From a virus, in IMG/VR virus record IMGVR_UViG_3300030106_004182, positions 723-20,867 of that record: DNA of 20,145 nucleotides, one strand, 5' to 3'. The position numbers were made by a program, and so were the translations under genes. The notes beneath the pieces are model-generated. The model was given only the letters and a program-made list of their open reading frames with translations, was not told where the DNA came from and searched no databases. Positions 1-6,137 of this stretch are shown piece after piece (positions within the stretch are counted from its first letter, which is position 1; each line of letters opens with the position of its first letter).

Positions 1-9
1 TTTAGTCAT
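1..9 (-). CDS. Start of a gene that runs off the left edge
   Basis: On the minus strand an ATG (positions 9-7) reads M-T-K before the window ends. A strong ribosome binding site, AGGAG, lies 7 nt upstream of it in the order AGGAGTAAACAAATG. Nothing can be said about the product. Confidence 0.55.
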
Positions 10-65
10 TTGTTTACTCCTAAAGTAATTGGATTTTTAGGTCCGTTCCTTTAGTCGTTTGCGTC

Positions 66-263
66 TCATGTAAAATTACACTCACCTTCCACTTTACTTC
101 TCAGATACCTAACAAGAAATTTTCTTTGATTTATTGGAAGATTTTCATCTTTCATTATTTCTTGAGACCTTTCATGCCATCTGGAACAAGACATGTGCCA
201 GTTGTATTCTTTAGATAAATCAGGTCTATGAGATGCAAAGATGAAGGGTAGAATAAGTTCCAT
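66..263 (-). CDS. Small cyanophage protein downstream of glutamine-type riboswitch (65 aa)
   Basis: A 65-aa protein of unknown function. The basic, Trp/Arg-rich C-terminal half (around SRWHERSQEIMKDENLP, then a FLVRYLRSK stretch) resembles a type of short soluble protein common in T4-like cyanophages. No catalytic motif or membrane segment is visible. It has its own consensus promoter (325-353) and sits directly behind a leader matching the downstream-peptide/glutamine riboswitch class, which is known to precede short ORFs. The first ATG (263) has no Shine-Dalgarno sequence and lies just after the second copy of a 10-nt repeat, so its initiation is probably controlled by leader folding. An internal ATG at 197 is an alternative start giving 43 aa. 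Confidence 0.7.
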   Translation of the reverse strand: MELILPFIFASHRPDLSKEYNWHMSCSRWHERSQEIMKDENLPINQRKFLVRYLRSKVEGECNFT

Positions 264-264
264 G

Positions 265-318
265 AGATGAACGATCCGTTCCGCGACTTACTTGCGTCCA
301 GTTTCCTGGATGAACGAT
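265..318 (-). ncRNA. Glutamine riboswitch, downstream-peptide/glnA-like motif
   Basis: Read on the minus strand, the leader begins AUCGUUCAUC (318-309) and then forms the hairpin UCCAG-GAAA-CUGGA (310-297). The core GGACGCAAGUAAG follows at 299-287, then GGAACG (282-277), which pairs with CGUUC (316-312) to close the element. CGUUCAUC, GGACGCAAGUA and GGAACG are the hallmark segments of the glutamine-binding glnA/downstream-peptide RNAs known from marine cyanobacteria and their phages. A second AUCGUUCAUC (275-266) follows and can compete for GGAACG. The motif starts at the predicted 5' end of the transcript. The match was made from memory of the consensus, not by a covariance search. Confidence 0.8.
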
Positions 319-324
319 GGGAAT

Positions 325-353
325 ATTATAACTCCTATGAACTATATAGTCAA
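325..353 (-). promoter_or_regulatory. Sigma70-type promoter for riboswitch and 65-aa gene
   Basis: On the minus strand, TTGACT (353-348), a 17-nt spacer and TATAAT (330-325). The predicted start near 318 places the riboswitch at the 5' end of the transcript. Confidence 0.8.
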
Positions 354-377
354 ATTGTTTTGTAACTTGTGATACAA

Positions 378-614
378 TTATTTAATGATGCCTCTATCAT
401 TCATATAATGAAGAGTTTCTTTTAATGTTCCTCTATGGTCTAGACCATAGGAGATTTGTGGGTATTCAGCATCTTGACCAAACTCAGCATTAAATTGACT
501 TTGTGTGAAGTCTTCATCCAATAAAAAAACTTTTACATCTTGGTCAATACTGTGGAGAAGACTCTCTGCTCTCTCACATTCTTGACTGCCATTAGAGTAT
601 ACAAGGGCTTGCAT
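378..614 (-). CDS. Glutaredoxin-like protein lacking the first active-site Cys
   Basis: A 78-aa thioredoxin-fold protein that resembles the true glutaredoxin at 3211-3447. YSNGSQEC aligns with YSKDGCPYC, the segment FTQSQFNAEFGQ aligns with YTRQEFYDKFGR, and YPQI aligns with the cis-Pro FPRV. The CPYC motif has become SQEC (Ser10, Cys13), so the nucleophilic N-terminal Cys is gone and Cys13 is the only Cys. Ordinary dithiol chemistry is therefore unlikely; a binding or monothiol role is possible. ATG 614 was chosen because AGAAG lies 9 nt upstream. ATG 623, three codons earlier, overlaps the upstream stop and has no properly spaced binding site. Confidence 0.7.
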   Translation of the reverse strand: MQALVYSNGSQECERAESLLHSIDQDVKVFLLDEDFTQSQFNAEFGQDAEYPQISYGLDHRGTLKETLHYMNDRGIIK

Positions 615-615
615 T

Positions 616-756
616 TTAGTCATCTTCTGTATATGAAATAATAATTCTTTTGGACTTTTTACCGTGATTATCTATAACATCTTGATAGTGAACTTCTCCA
701 CCAAGTTCTTCAGCAATTCTTTGTAGTCTCCAGCGGGGTACATTTTTTTCAGTCAC
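616..756 (-). CDS. Small conserved-type phage protein, GTG start (46 aa)
   Basis: Product unknown. The 46-aa sequence contains an amphipathic helix (WRLQRIAEELGGEVHYQ) and ends in a short strand (SKRIIISYTEDD). The reading frame stays open further upstream, but GTG at 756 is preferred: GGAGG precedes it by 4 nt, and the GTG overlaps the TGA of the upstream gene (749-751) as expected in this coupled array. Confidence 0.6.
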   Translation of the reverse strand: MTEKNVPRWRLQRIAEELGGEVHYQDVIDNHGKKSKRIIISYTEDD

Positions 757-1063
757 GTTGCCTCCAGTCATCAGGTTTATCTCTTTGAAACCAATCCACA
801 ATTTCATCTGCACCATCAAACCCCGTTTTGTGATTGGATGGGTCGGGGTCACCTATTCCCATCCTATTCATAAAATCATCCATACTACCTTCTTGAATGT
901 CCTGAGCAGCTTGACGCCGTGCTTTTTGCAACCAATCTCTAGCGGTGGTATGTGCTTTAGCAAGTTTTTCTACCCAGATCATATCCTCCAAAGGGACTTC
1001 TTCTTTATTGGCAATACACTTACAAATGGACTCTAGTCTAAGTCTGTATTGGGTAGAGAGCAT
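749..1063 (-). CDS. Conserved cyanophage protein of unknown function (104 aa)
   Basis: A soluble, mostly helical 104-aa protein. It has a basic helix (ARDWLQKARRQAAQD), then an acidic segment with MDDFMNRMGIGDPDPSNH and a GFDGADEIVDWF tail. The DPDPSNH-x-TGFDG pattern is one I associate with short proteins found across T4-like cyanophages, with no known role. The start ATG lies 1 nt beyond the upstream gene's stop codon, with a weak GAAAG ribosome site. It overlaps the next gene by 8 nt. Confidence 0.75.
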   Translation of the reverse strand: MLSTQYRLRLESICKCIANKEEVPLEDMIWVEKLAKAHTTARDWLQKARRQAAQDIQEGSMDDFMNRMGIGDPDPSNHKTGFDGADEIVDWFQRDKPDDWRQRD

Positions 1064-1064
1064 G

Positions 1065-1259
1065 TTACTTCTTTCGGAGTTTAGATTCTAGGTCTGTTGC
1101 TTTTTGAAATTCTGCGTAGGCATCTTCAGATCGCTCATGAATAATATCCATAATATCTGCGTAAATCACATCAGCCTCAACATAATTGTCAAAGTATAGA
1201 TCTAGTGATTCTCTTAGAAATCTTTTGCGATGCCACTCTGGTGAGTATGGTTTATACAT
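1065..1259 (-). CDS. Conserved cyanophage protein (64 aa)
   Basis: A short helical protein that begins MYKPYSPEWHRKRFLRESLD, a start typical of a cyanophage family of unknown function. The rest is acidic helix and ends LESKLRKK. It is the first gene behind the promoter at 1283-1311. The leader is only about 15 nt long and has no Shine-Dalgarno sequence. It probably forms a transcription unit with the genes down to position 378. Confidence 0.75.
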   Translation of the reverse strand: MYKPYSPEWHRKRFLRESLDLYFDNYVEADVIYADIMDIIHERSEDAYAEFQKATDLESKLRKK

Positions 1260-1282
1260 GATATTGATGATACATGATTAGG

Positions 1283-1311
1283 ATCATAATATTATTTACT
1301 TAAACTGTCAA
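1283..1311 (-). promoter_or_regulatory. Sigma70-type promoter
   Basis: Minus strand: TTGACA (1311-1306), 17-nt spacer, TATGAT (1288-1283). It overlaps the stop codon of the upstream gene (1308-1310) and would drive the gene at 1065-1259. Confidence 0.75.
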
Positions 1312-1586
1312 GTCAGTGGTTTACCATTCTTATCTACAAGTCCAAGTTTTTTAATGTGTGCTAGATTAGATCTCTCACTCTTTTTTACTTTTTTATATTC
1401 TTTGATTATTTTATCAATCTCGTTTTGAGAGATTTTGACTTTTAATTTTTCTTTATCATCATTAGATACAAATCCAAGACCTGCTTTTTTTGTTTCGTCC
1501 ACAGCATCAACATAATCGTTAATGTCTTCTTGGATTTCATCTCTGATCAGAGAGTTAATTTGTGTCCTAAGATCTTTGTCGTTCAT
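1308..1586 (-). CDS. Unknown Lys/Asp-rich protein (92 aa)
   Basis: A 92-aa highly charged, probably all-helical protein. It begins MNDKDLRTQINSLIRDEIQE and ends HIKKLGLVDKNGKPLT, with a Lys-rich middle (IDKIIKEYKKVKKSERS). No family was recognised. The start at 1586 was chosen because its ATGA overlaps the stop of the upstream gene; a longer frame would need an upstream start inside that gene. Confidence 0.65.
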   Translation of the reverse strand: MNDKDLRTQINSLIRDEIQEDINDYVDAVDETKKAGLGFVSNDDKEKLKVKISQNEIDKIIKEYKKVKKSERSNLAHIKKLGLVDKNGKPLT

Positions 1587-1921
1587 TTTCTTTTCTTTTC
1601 TTTCTTTGGTTTCTGCCCCCACAGTTTTGGGTTCATCGTGCCGTATCCAAAATCTATTTTTTGAACAGCACCTTTGCCGTACTTGTCATAGTACATGTCA
1701 AAAAGTTTTGAAGTTTTTGAACATCGAGTCAAATCAATATACTCAACACCATCAACAACATACCAAACTAATCTAGCATCATTTGGAAAAGTTTTATCAT
1801 TTGCTATATCAAGAGTAGTTTTCTCAAGAAGAATCTGGCAACTGTAATCAGAAGGATTTACTTCATTAACATCTGATCCAAACTCAGCCATTTCCTTTTC
1901 CTGGTCTACTGCTACTGTCAT
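1583..1921 (-). CDS. Conserved cyanophage protein of unknown function (112 aa)
   Basis: A soluble mixed alpha/beta protein. Its middle holds LVWYVVDGVEYIDLTRCSK and FDMYYDKYGKG, followed by FGYGTMNPKLWG and a Lys-rich tail. It looks like a typical cyanophage accessory protein with no assigned function. The start is well supported: GGAGG lies 6 nt before ATG 1921, and the ATGA overlaps the stop of the upstream gene (1918-1920). Confidence 0.7.
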   Translation of the reverse strand: MTVAVDQEKEMAEFGSDVNEVNPSDYSCQILLEKTTLDIANDKTFPNDARLVWYVVDGVEYIDLTRCSKTSKLFDMYYDKYGKGAVQKIDFGYGTMNPKLWGQKPKKEKKRK

Positions 1922-2478
1922 CCTCGACCTCCCCACTGGATATCTGGGTATGCTGTTTCGACAATATCTTTAGTTATCTTATATTTAGTTTGTAAAACTT
2001 TATCTTTGACTAGGCAGACAATTTGTGCCTCTTTCGGATGAAGTCCTCGTAATAGATTGATAAACATCATCTCTCTACGAGTTTTGTTCAGTGAGTCATT
2101 ACCACCTTTCACATAATGATAAAGATTTGCCCACTCTCTACGGAGAGAAGTTTTACCTCTACCGTCTAAATCTTGACCGGTAGCAGATTCTCCACCTTTC
2201 ATTTCCTTTTCTAAGTTATCAGACAAAGTTCCACTATAAACCGATTGATCTTCAATGTCTCCATATGGAACTTCACCTTCAGGAATCATTGAAATCACGG
2301 TCTCATCAAAATTCCAAATAAAAATTGACTTAAGAGAATTATGTTCATACTCTTGAAGAACTTCTACTTTTTTTGCTTTAGATCTTTGCTTACTAGCAAG
2401 TTCCAAAATTTCAAATACAAATGGGTTATGTGGAAGAACTTCTTTTTTAGTCGTCTTCACTGTCTTCGTCGGGCTCAT
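1918..2478 (-). CDS. DUF6433-like conserved cyanophage protein (186 aa)
   Basis: A 186-aa protein. HNPFVFEILELASKQRSKAK near the N-terminus, the central IFIWNFDETVISMIPEGEVP, and RREMMFINLLRGLHPKEAQ near the C-terminus are features of a widespread T4-like cyanophage family of unknown function; I believe it is DUF6433, named from memory. Length is about as expected for that family. ATG 2478 overlaps the upstream gene by 32 nt. A GTG at 2460 is an equally plausible start, and a TTG at 2490 is less likely. It is coupled to the next gene by ATGA. Confidence 0.75.
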   Translation of the reverse strand: MSPTKTVKTTKKEVLPHNPFVFEILELASKQRSKAKKVEVLQEYEHNSLKSIFIWNFDETVISMIPEGEVPYGDIEDQSVYSGTLSDNLEKEMKGGESATGQDLDGRGKTSLRREWANLYHYVKGGNDSLNKTRREMMFINLLRGLHPKEAQIVCLVKDKVLQTKYKITKDIVETAYPDIQWGGRG

Positions 2479-2668
2479 AATCGTTTTCAAATCGTACTGC
2501 TAAAATTTCATCTGGTAATATATTACCATTTTCATCAAACATCTCTGGATGCATATAAACGGGTTGAGTTTGATATACGTGGTCTTTTGCTAACCATCCT
2601 ACCACACCTCCTACAAAAAAGAACATGATTGAAACCAATGTTCCAATGGTCAAAGTTACTGCTAACAT
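2447..2668 (-). CDS. Small membrane protein, single N-terminal helix (73 aa)
   Basis: Residues 1-27 form one transmembrane helix (LTIGTLVSIMFFFVGGVVGW). An acidic tail follows with MHPEMFDENGNILPDEILAV and an Asp/Glu-rich C-terminus. Proteins of this shape, with a HPEM-(Y/F)-D-x-x-GN-x-LPDE motif, are common in cyanophages but have no known function. The start is firm: GGAGG precedes ATG 2668 by 7 nt. Confidence 0.8.
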   Translation of the reverse strand: MLAVTLTIGTLVSIMFFFVGGVVGWLAKDHVYQTQPVYMHPEMFDENGNILPDEILAVRFENDYEPDEDSEDD

Positions 2669-2685
2669 CTTTCTGCCTCCAGAGA

Positions 2686-2892
2686 CTATTTCTTTCTGAT
2701 GTCCAGATAAAAGTTCAGATGAAATACAATCTCTCGCCGGAAAAGAGAGACCATTTTACCAAACTTTATCTGAAAAGTTTTAGGTGGTTCTGGTTTTCTT
2801 CTCCTGTTGCGTAATAGCAACTCCACCCCACGATTAATATGGGGATCTGATTTATTTAGATTGCTTTTTTCTGCGTCCAGGTCTTCGGTCAC
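2686..2892 (-). CDS. Unknown basic protein, GTG start (68 aa)
   Basis: A 68-aa protein. It has an acidic N-terminus, then SDPHINRGVELLLRNRRRKP, and a C-terminal strand-like FRREIVFHLNFYLDIRKK. No family is named here. GTG 2892 was chosen because GGAGG stands 7 nt upstream; an ATG at 2910 would place that GGAGG inside the gene. The first 41 nt overlap the end of the upstream gene in another frame. Confidence 0.65.
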   Translation of the reverse strand: MTEDLDAEKSNLNKSDPHINRGVELLLRNRRRKPEPPKTFQIKFGKMVSLFRREIVFHLNFYLDIRKK

Positions 2893-3211
2893 GGCTGTAC
2901 CTCCATGCATCCTCTAAAATGCCATACAAATAGATTTTAATTTTTCTTGCTTGAGGTTTAGGAATGTGACCATAACCTTCGCGAAGTTGCTTATGTTCGT
3001 TATCTGAACCGCCTTTAATATATTCATCAAGTTCTAATGATATAGTGCTGAGTTCAGTTGCTGTAGGACTCTCAATAAAAGAGTCTATCTCGTGTTTTTT
3101 AATTTTACTATCCTTAAGATAATTGTAAAACTTTAGATTCATTTGTCCCTCAAAGGCATTGTCAATTGCGTGTTCAATTAAATCGTAGATGTCGTTGAGG
3201 TTTTGTTCCAT
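2852..3211 (-). CDS. Unknown helical protein behind glutaredoxin (119 aa)
   Basis: A soluble, mostly helical 119-aa protein. It starts MEQNLNDIYDLIEHAIDNAF. Its C-terminal part, YGHIPKPQARKIKIYLYGIL followed by a basic RRPGRRKKQSK tail, suggests possible nucleic-acid contact (inference). The start overlaps the glutaredoxin stop as TAATG, so the two genes are coupled. No catalytic motif was recognised. Confidence 0.65.
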   Translation of the reverse strand: MEQNLNDIYDLIEHAIDNAFEGQMNLKFYNYLKDSKIKKHEIDSFIESPTATELSTISLELDEYIKGGSDNEHKQLREGYGHIPKPQARKIKIYLYGILEDAWRYSRDRRPGRRKKQSK

Positions 3212-3447
3212 TATACTAGTTTCTGCTCCCGCAAATATTTTACAGTTTCGGTACAACCACCAATAAGTGTATCATCTTTTACCACTCTTGGGAAGGTCGA
3301 ACCTCTCCCAAACTTATCATAAAACTCCTGGCGAGTGTAATCTCGATTAAGTTTATATATGACGTATTTGAGTTCTGCTAACTGTAGCACCTGTTCTACT
3401 TTAGAGCAATAGGGGCATCCATCTTTTGAATATACTGTAAATGTCAT
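3211..3447 (-). CDS. Glutaredoxin
   Basis: A 78-aa glutaredoxin with YSKDGCPYC (active Cys11 and Cys14), a cis-proline loop TFPRVV (Pro53) and the GG motif LIGGCTET (Gly63-64). The length is normal for a single-domain glutaredoxin. It probably reduces protein disulfides with glutathione, and in T4-type phages is thought to serve the phage ribonucleotide reductase. The start at 3447 overlaps the talC stop as ATGA, with AGG 7 nt upstream, so it is coupled to talC. That pairing makes sense if talC supplies the ribose and NADPH that the reductase route uses. Confidence 0.93.
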   Translation of the reverse strand: MTFTVYSKDGCPYCSKVEQVLQLAELKYVIYKLNRDYTRQEFYDKFGRGSTFPRVVKDDTLIGGCTETVKYLREQKLV

Positions 3448-4088
3448 TGTTTTACCTGCTTCCAATCATTGTCAAAAATTTCTAAACCTTTGTCTGTAAG
3501 AATATGATCGTACATCTGTTCAAAAACTTTGGGTGGCATTGTACAGATTTCCGCACCATTGTACCAAGACCTAACAGCACGCTGCACGCTACGAATTGAT
3601 GCCGAAAGAACTTGCGTTTTAACACCATGAATCCGATACAAGTCTGAGATAGATCTTACAACCTCCAGACCTGCCACTGACTGGTCATCCAAGCGTCCTA
3701 CGAAGGGAGAAACATATGTTGCTCCAGCCTTCGCTGCTAAGACTGCCTGAGCGGCACAGAAGATGAGTGTGACGTTTACTTTGATACCTTGTTCTGAGAG
3801 TCTCTTACAGACAATCAGACCCTCTCTTGTGCAAGGAACCTTGACCGTGCATACCTCACCAAACTTTTCATATAGACGAATACCCTCATCATACATTTCG
3901 AGATCAGATCCAACAACTTCCATGCTGATATCTTGAACTCCAATGTCTTTAATTTTTTGATAGACATCTTCTGGATTCTTACCACTCTTCATGATAAGAC
4001 TAGGATTTGTCGTGACACCATCAACTAATCCTGTTGAGAAATATTTTTCAATCACATCAGTGTCTGCTGTATCCAGAAATATTTTCAT
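3444..4088 (-). CDS. talC: TalC-type transaldolase
   Basis: A 214-aa transaldolase of the short TalC/FSA-like class usual in cyanophages. MKIFLDTAD contains the conserved Asp6, DGVTTNPS gives Asn28, and TVKVPCT carries the Schiff-base Lys83. It interconverts sugar phosphates in the non-oxidative pentose phosphate pathway. With the 6PGDH at 11935-12972 it would move host carbon from the Calvin cycle toward NADPH and ribose. The ATG follows directly after seven T residues that end a terminator hairpin, so the gene has no Shine-Dalgarno site. An in-frame ATG at 4106, inside the hairpin, could add six residues (MYSSFF). Confidence 0.95.
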   Translation of the reverse strand: MKIFLDTADTDVIEKYFSTGLVDGVTTNPSLIMKSGKNPEDVYQKIKDIGVQDISMEVVGSDLEMYDEGIRLYEKFGEVCTVKVPCTREGLIVCKRLSEQGIKVNVTLIFCAAQAVLAAKAGATYVSPFVGRLDDQSVAGLEVVRSISDLYRIHGVKTQVLSASIRSVQRAVRSWYNGAEICTMPPKVFEQMYDHILTDKGLEIFDNDWKQVKQ

Positions 4089-4114
4089 AAAAAAAGAGGA
4101 GTACATACTCCTCT
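4089..4114 (-). terminator. Intrinsic terminator abutting the talC start codon
   Basis: Minus strand: a 9-bp perfect stem (AGAGGAGTA / TACTCCTCT, 2-nt loop) followed by TTTTTTT and then the talC ATG. It would end transcripts coming from psbD and the small genes after it. Confidence 0.85.
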
Positions 4115-4115
4115 A

Positions 4116-4145
4116 ATTATATCACTTATTTTTCTTTGTTGTAAA
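4116..4145 (-). promoter_or_regulatory. Promoter for talC, interleaved with the terminator
   Basis: Minus strand: TTTACA (4145-4140), 18-nt spacer, TATAAT (4121-4116). The expected start near 4109 falls inside the 5' arm of the terminator at 4089-4114, so transcripts begun here lack most of that arm and should escape termination. Confidence 0.6.
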
Positions 4146-4341
4146 GGTCTTCCAGTTTATCTCTTGAAAAATCAACATACATGAGTTCATCTCCAGGTTC
4201 CGGTGCCTCCGGATGACGTGGTTTAGGTGGTTCATCCATCATTTTATTGATAGATTGAATATTAGACCACATCAATGCAAAAGCACCACCGGCAATAATA
4301 GCAAAGAAAACAAAGTATATAAACACCATGAAACCATTCAT
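4126..4341 (-). CDS. Small membrane protein with Pro-rich tail (71 aa)
   Basis: Residues 5-26 form one transmembrane helix (FIYFVFFAIIAGGAFALMW). Then come SNIQSINKMMDEPPKPRHPE and an acidic, cytoplasmic-looking tail (PGDELMYVDFSRDKLED). Similar one-helix proteins with a PPKPRHPE-like segment occur near photosynthesis genes in cyanophages; their role is unknown. The start overlaps the preceding stop as ATGA. The terminator and talC promoter overlap or follow its 3' end. Confidence 0.75.
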   Translation of the reverse strand: MNGFMVFIYFVFFAIIAGGAFALMWSNIQSINKMMDEPPKPRHPEAPEPGDELMYVDFSRDKLEDLYNKEK

Positions 4342-4592
4342 AATTCTCTCGTTTGTTGAATTGTTGTCATTGTGTCATGAAGTTCTCCAATATCACGCAA
4401 TCCTTCGGCACTAAACCAAGGAGCATTAGCCCAACTAAATCCCTCACCAAAAGTATTATCTGGTGATACAACGTACCAATGACATGAAGTATCAGGTACA
4501 TCAACTGAACATTTGGACCAATCATCACTCCACTGTGGGACTTGAACCCACATTAGAGCAGCAAACATGAAACTAAAGAATGAAGTGATCAT
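4338..4592 (-). CDS. Exported or membrane-anchored protein coupled to psbD (84 aa)
   Basis: A hydrophobic N-terminus ([17 protein letters not shown]) suggests a signal peptide or anchor. The Trp-rich remainder has two cysteines ([18 protein letters not shown]) that could form a disulfide outside the cytoplasm. It starts inside the psbD stop (ATGA), so it should be made together with D2. Function unknown; the coupling hints at a thylakoid or lumen role (inference). Confidence 0.75.
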   Translation of the reverse strand: MITSFFSFMFAALMWVQVPQWSDDWSKCSVDVPDTSCHWYVVSPDNTFGEGFSWANAPWFSAEGLRDIGELHDTMTTIQQTREL

Positions 4593-5644
4593 AGTGCGTT
4601 ACCTCTTGGTAGAACTTCTTCAGGGAATACAAAGTTCTCATGTGGTTGATCAACAGGTGCCAACCATGCGCGGAGACCTTCATTTAATAAAATATTCTTT
4701 GTATAGAAAGTTTCAAACTCAGGGTCTTCTGCTGCACGAATCTCTTGAGATACAAAGTCATAAGCACGTAGATTAAGAGCGAGTCCAATAATACCGATAG
4801 AACTTGTCCAGAGACCCATGACGGGAACAAAGAGCATAAAGAAATGCAACCAACGCTTATTACTAAAAGCAATACCGAAGATCTGTGACCAGAAACGGTT
4901 CGCAGTAACCATCGAGTAAGTTTCCTCCTCTTGCGTACTATCAAAAGCCTTGAAAGTATTTGCCTGTTCACCATCTTCGTAGAGTGTGTTTTCAACAGTC
5001 ACTCCATGAATTGCTGAGAGCAGTGCTCCTCCTAGTATACCAGCAACTCCCATCATGTGAAAGGGGTTGAGTGTCCAGTTGTGGAAACCTTGTAGGAAAA
5101 GAAGGAATCTAAAGATCGCCGCAACGCCAAACGATGGCGCAAAGAACCATGAAGATTGTCCGAGAGGATAGATGAGAAACACACTGACAAAAACAGCGAT
5201 AGGCCCAGAAAACGCAATAGCATTGTACGGTCTAATTCCTACTAAACGACTAATCTCAAACTGCCGAAGCATGAATCCTATAAGGGCAAAGGCTCCGTGG
5301 AGCGCCACAAAATTCCAGAGTCCCCCAAGTTGGCACCAGCGGACGAAATCTCCCTGAGACTCAGGACCCCAAAGTAAAAGAAGAGAATGACCCATAGCAT
5401 CAGCAGGAGTCGAGACTGCTGCTGTAAGAAAATTAGCACCCTCAAGGTAACTGCTTGCCAGACCGTGAGTGAACCACGACGTAACAAAGGTAGTGCCAGT
5501 AAGCCAGCCACCAATTGCAAGATAAGCAGTGGGAAAAAGTAATAGTCCAGACCAACCCACAAAGACAAAGCGATCCCGTTTAAGCCAGTCATCAAGGACA
5601 TCGAACCACCCCCTTGTCGGTTGTTGTAATGTTGATGCAACCAT
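4589..5644 (-). CDS. psbD: Photosystem II D2 protein
   Basis: A full-length 351-aa D2, nearly identical in type to cyanobacterial D2. The landmarks are [20 protein letters not shown] at the N-terminus, [40 protein letters not shown] (with the His that helps bind the iron), and the [21 protein letters not shown]-terminus. D2 pairs with D1 to carry the reaction-centre chlorophylls, pheophytin and plastoquinone QA. Only the N-terminal tail ([10 protein letters not shown]) departs from host sequences. It starts 5 nt after the upstream gene, whose last codons contain its GGAGG ribosome site. Confidence 0.98.
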   Translation of the reverse strand: MVASTLQQPTRGWFDVLDDWLKRDRFVFVGWSGLLLFPTAYLAIGGWLTGTTFVTSWFTHGLASSYLEGANFLTAAVSTPADAMGHSLLLLWGPESQGDFVRWCQLGGLWNFVALHGAFALIGFMLRQFEISRLVGIRPYNAIAFSGPIAVFVSVFLIYPLGQSSWFFAPSFGVAAIFRFLLFLQGFHNWTLNPFHMMGVAGILGGALLSAIHGVTVENTLYEDGEQANTFKAFDSTQEEETYSMVTANRFWSQIFGIAFSNKRWLHFFMLFVPVMGLWTSSIGIIGLALNLRAYDFVSQEIRAAEDPEFETFYTKNILLNEGLRAWLAPVDQPHENFVFPEEVLPRGNAL

Positions 5645-5649
5645 TTTTA

Positions 5650-6039
5650 TTATTTACCTCCATTAGGTTCTTGTTGTTGTTTTAAGTCAGGTTTTACTGA
5701 TACAGGTTCATATTGATGAGCAGGATTAAATTCTTCCATCGGTTGAGATTTAGTCATGTCTCTTCGGTCCTGATTTTTAATGATGATGAAAGCATCTTTA
5801 TTGTACTTACGAGTGCCAATGGGTGATTGCCACTTCTTGTTGTACTCTTCACCAACATCAATACCAGAGACTTGAGTACCTCCAATTTCAACCGTAACAT
5901 CATCATAACAATCCCAACCAAGTTGTGCGATCGTATCAGTAAGATTTTGATAAATTGTTTTCATAACTGCAGCAGATTTTCTCTTTGAAGAAATTTCTTC
6001 CCCCATGACATTTTCTTCTGGATCAAGTTTACCAATCAT
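5650..6039 (-). CDS. Unknown protein between psbA and psbD (129 aa)
   Basis: A soluble 129-aa protein. Residues 26-100 look like one alpha/beta domain ([36 protein letters not shown], then [14 protein letters not shown]). A Gln/Pro-rich tail follows and ends with GGK, which also encodes the psbD ribosome site. Function unknown. The start is uncertain: ATG 6039 is used here, and ATG 6006 or 5964 are alternatives. A weak promoter candidate (TTGCAA 6070-6065, 16 nt, GATACT 6048-6043) would start transcripts near 6036 and favour one of the later ATGs. It lies just past the psbA terminator. Confidence 0.65.
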   Translation of the reverse strand: MIGKLDPEENVMGEEISSKRKSAAVMKTIYQNLTDTIAQLGWDCYDDVTVEIGGTQVSGIDVGEEYNKKWQSPIGTRKYNKDAFIIIKNQDRRDMTKSQPMEEFNPAHQYEPVSVKPDLKQQQEPNGGK

Positions 6040-6086
6040 AATAGTATCACGCAAAGTAACGGAATTGCAAGAGTTAATATGCCTAT

Positions 6087-6114
6087 AAAAAACCCCGCCA
6101 CTTGTGTGACGGGG
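6087..6114 (-). terminator. Intrinsic terminator after psbA
   Basis: Minus strand: CCCCGTCAC, loop ACAA, GTGGCGGGG (9-bp stem with one G-T pair), then TTTTTT. It lies 24 nt past the psbA stop and would limit co-transcription of psbA with psbD. Confidence 0.9.
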
Positions 6115-6137
6115 AAAAAATTACCAGGTTCCATTTA

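Noticed and set aside
267-365. 32-codon plus-strand frame (begins MNDPFRDLLASS)
   Set aside because: It lies exactly over the minus-strand promoter and riboswitch, has no ribosome site, and its sequence is explained by conserved RNA structure.
1252-1275. Seven-codon upstream frame (MYHQYHV) overlapping the 64-aa gene start
   Set aside because: It has no ribosome site and could easily arise by chance in an AT-rich leader.
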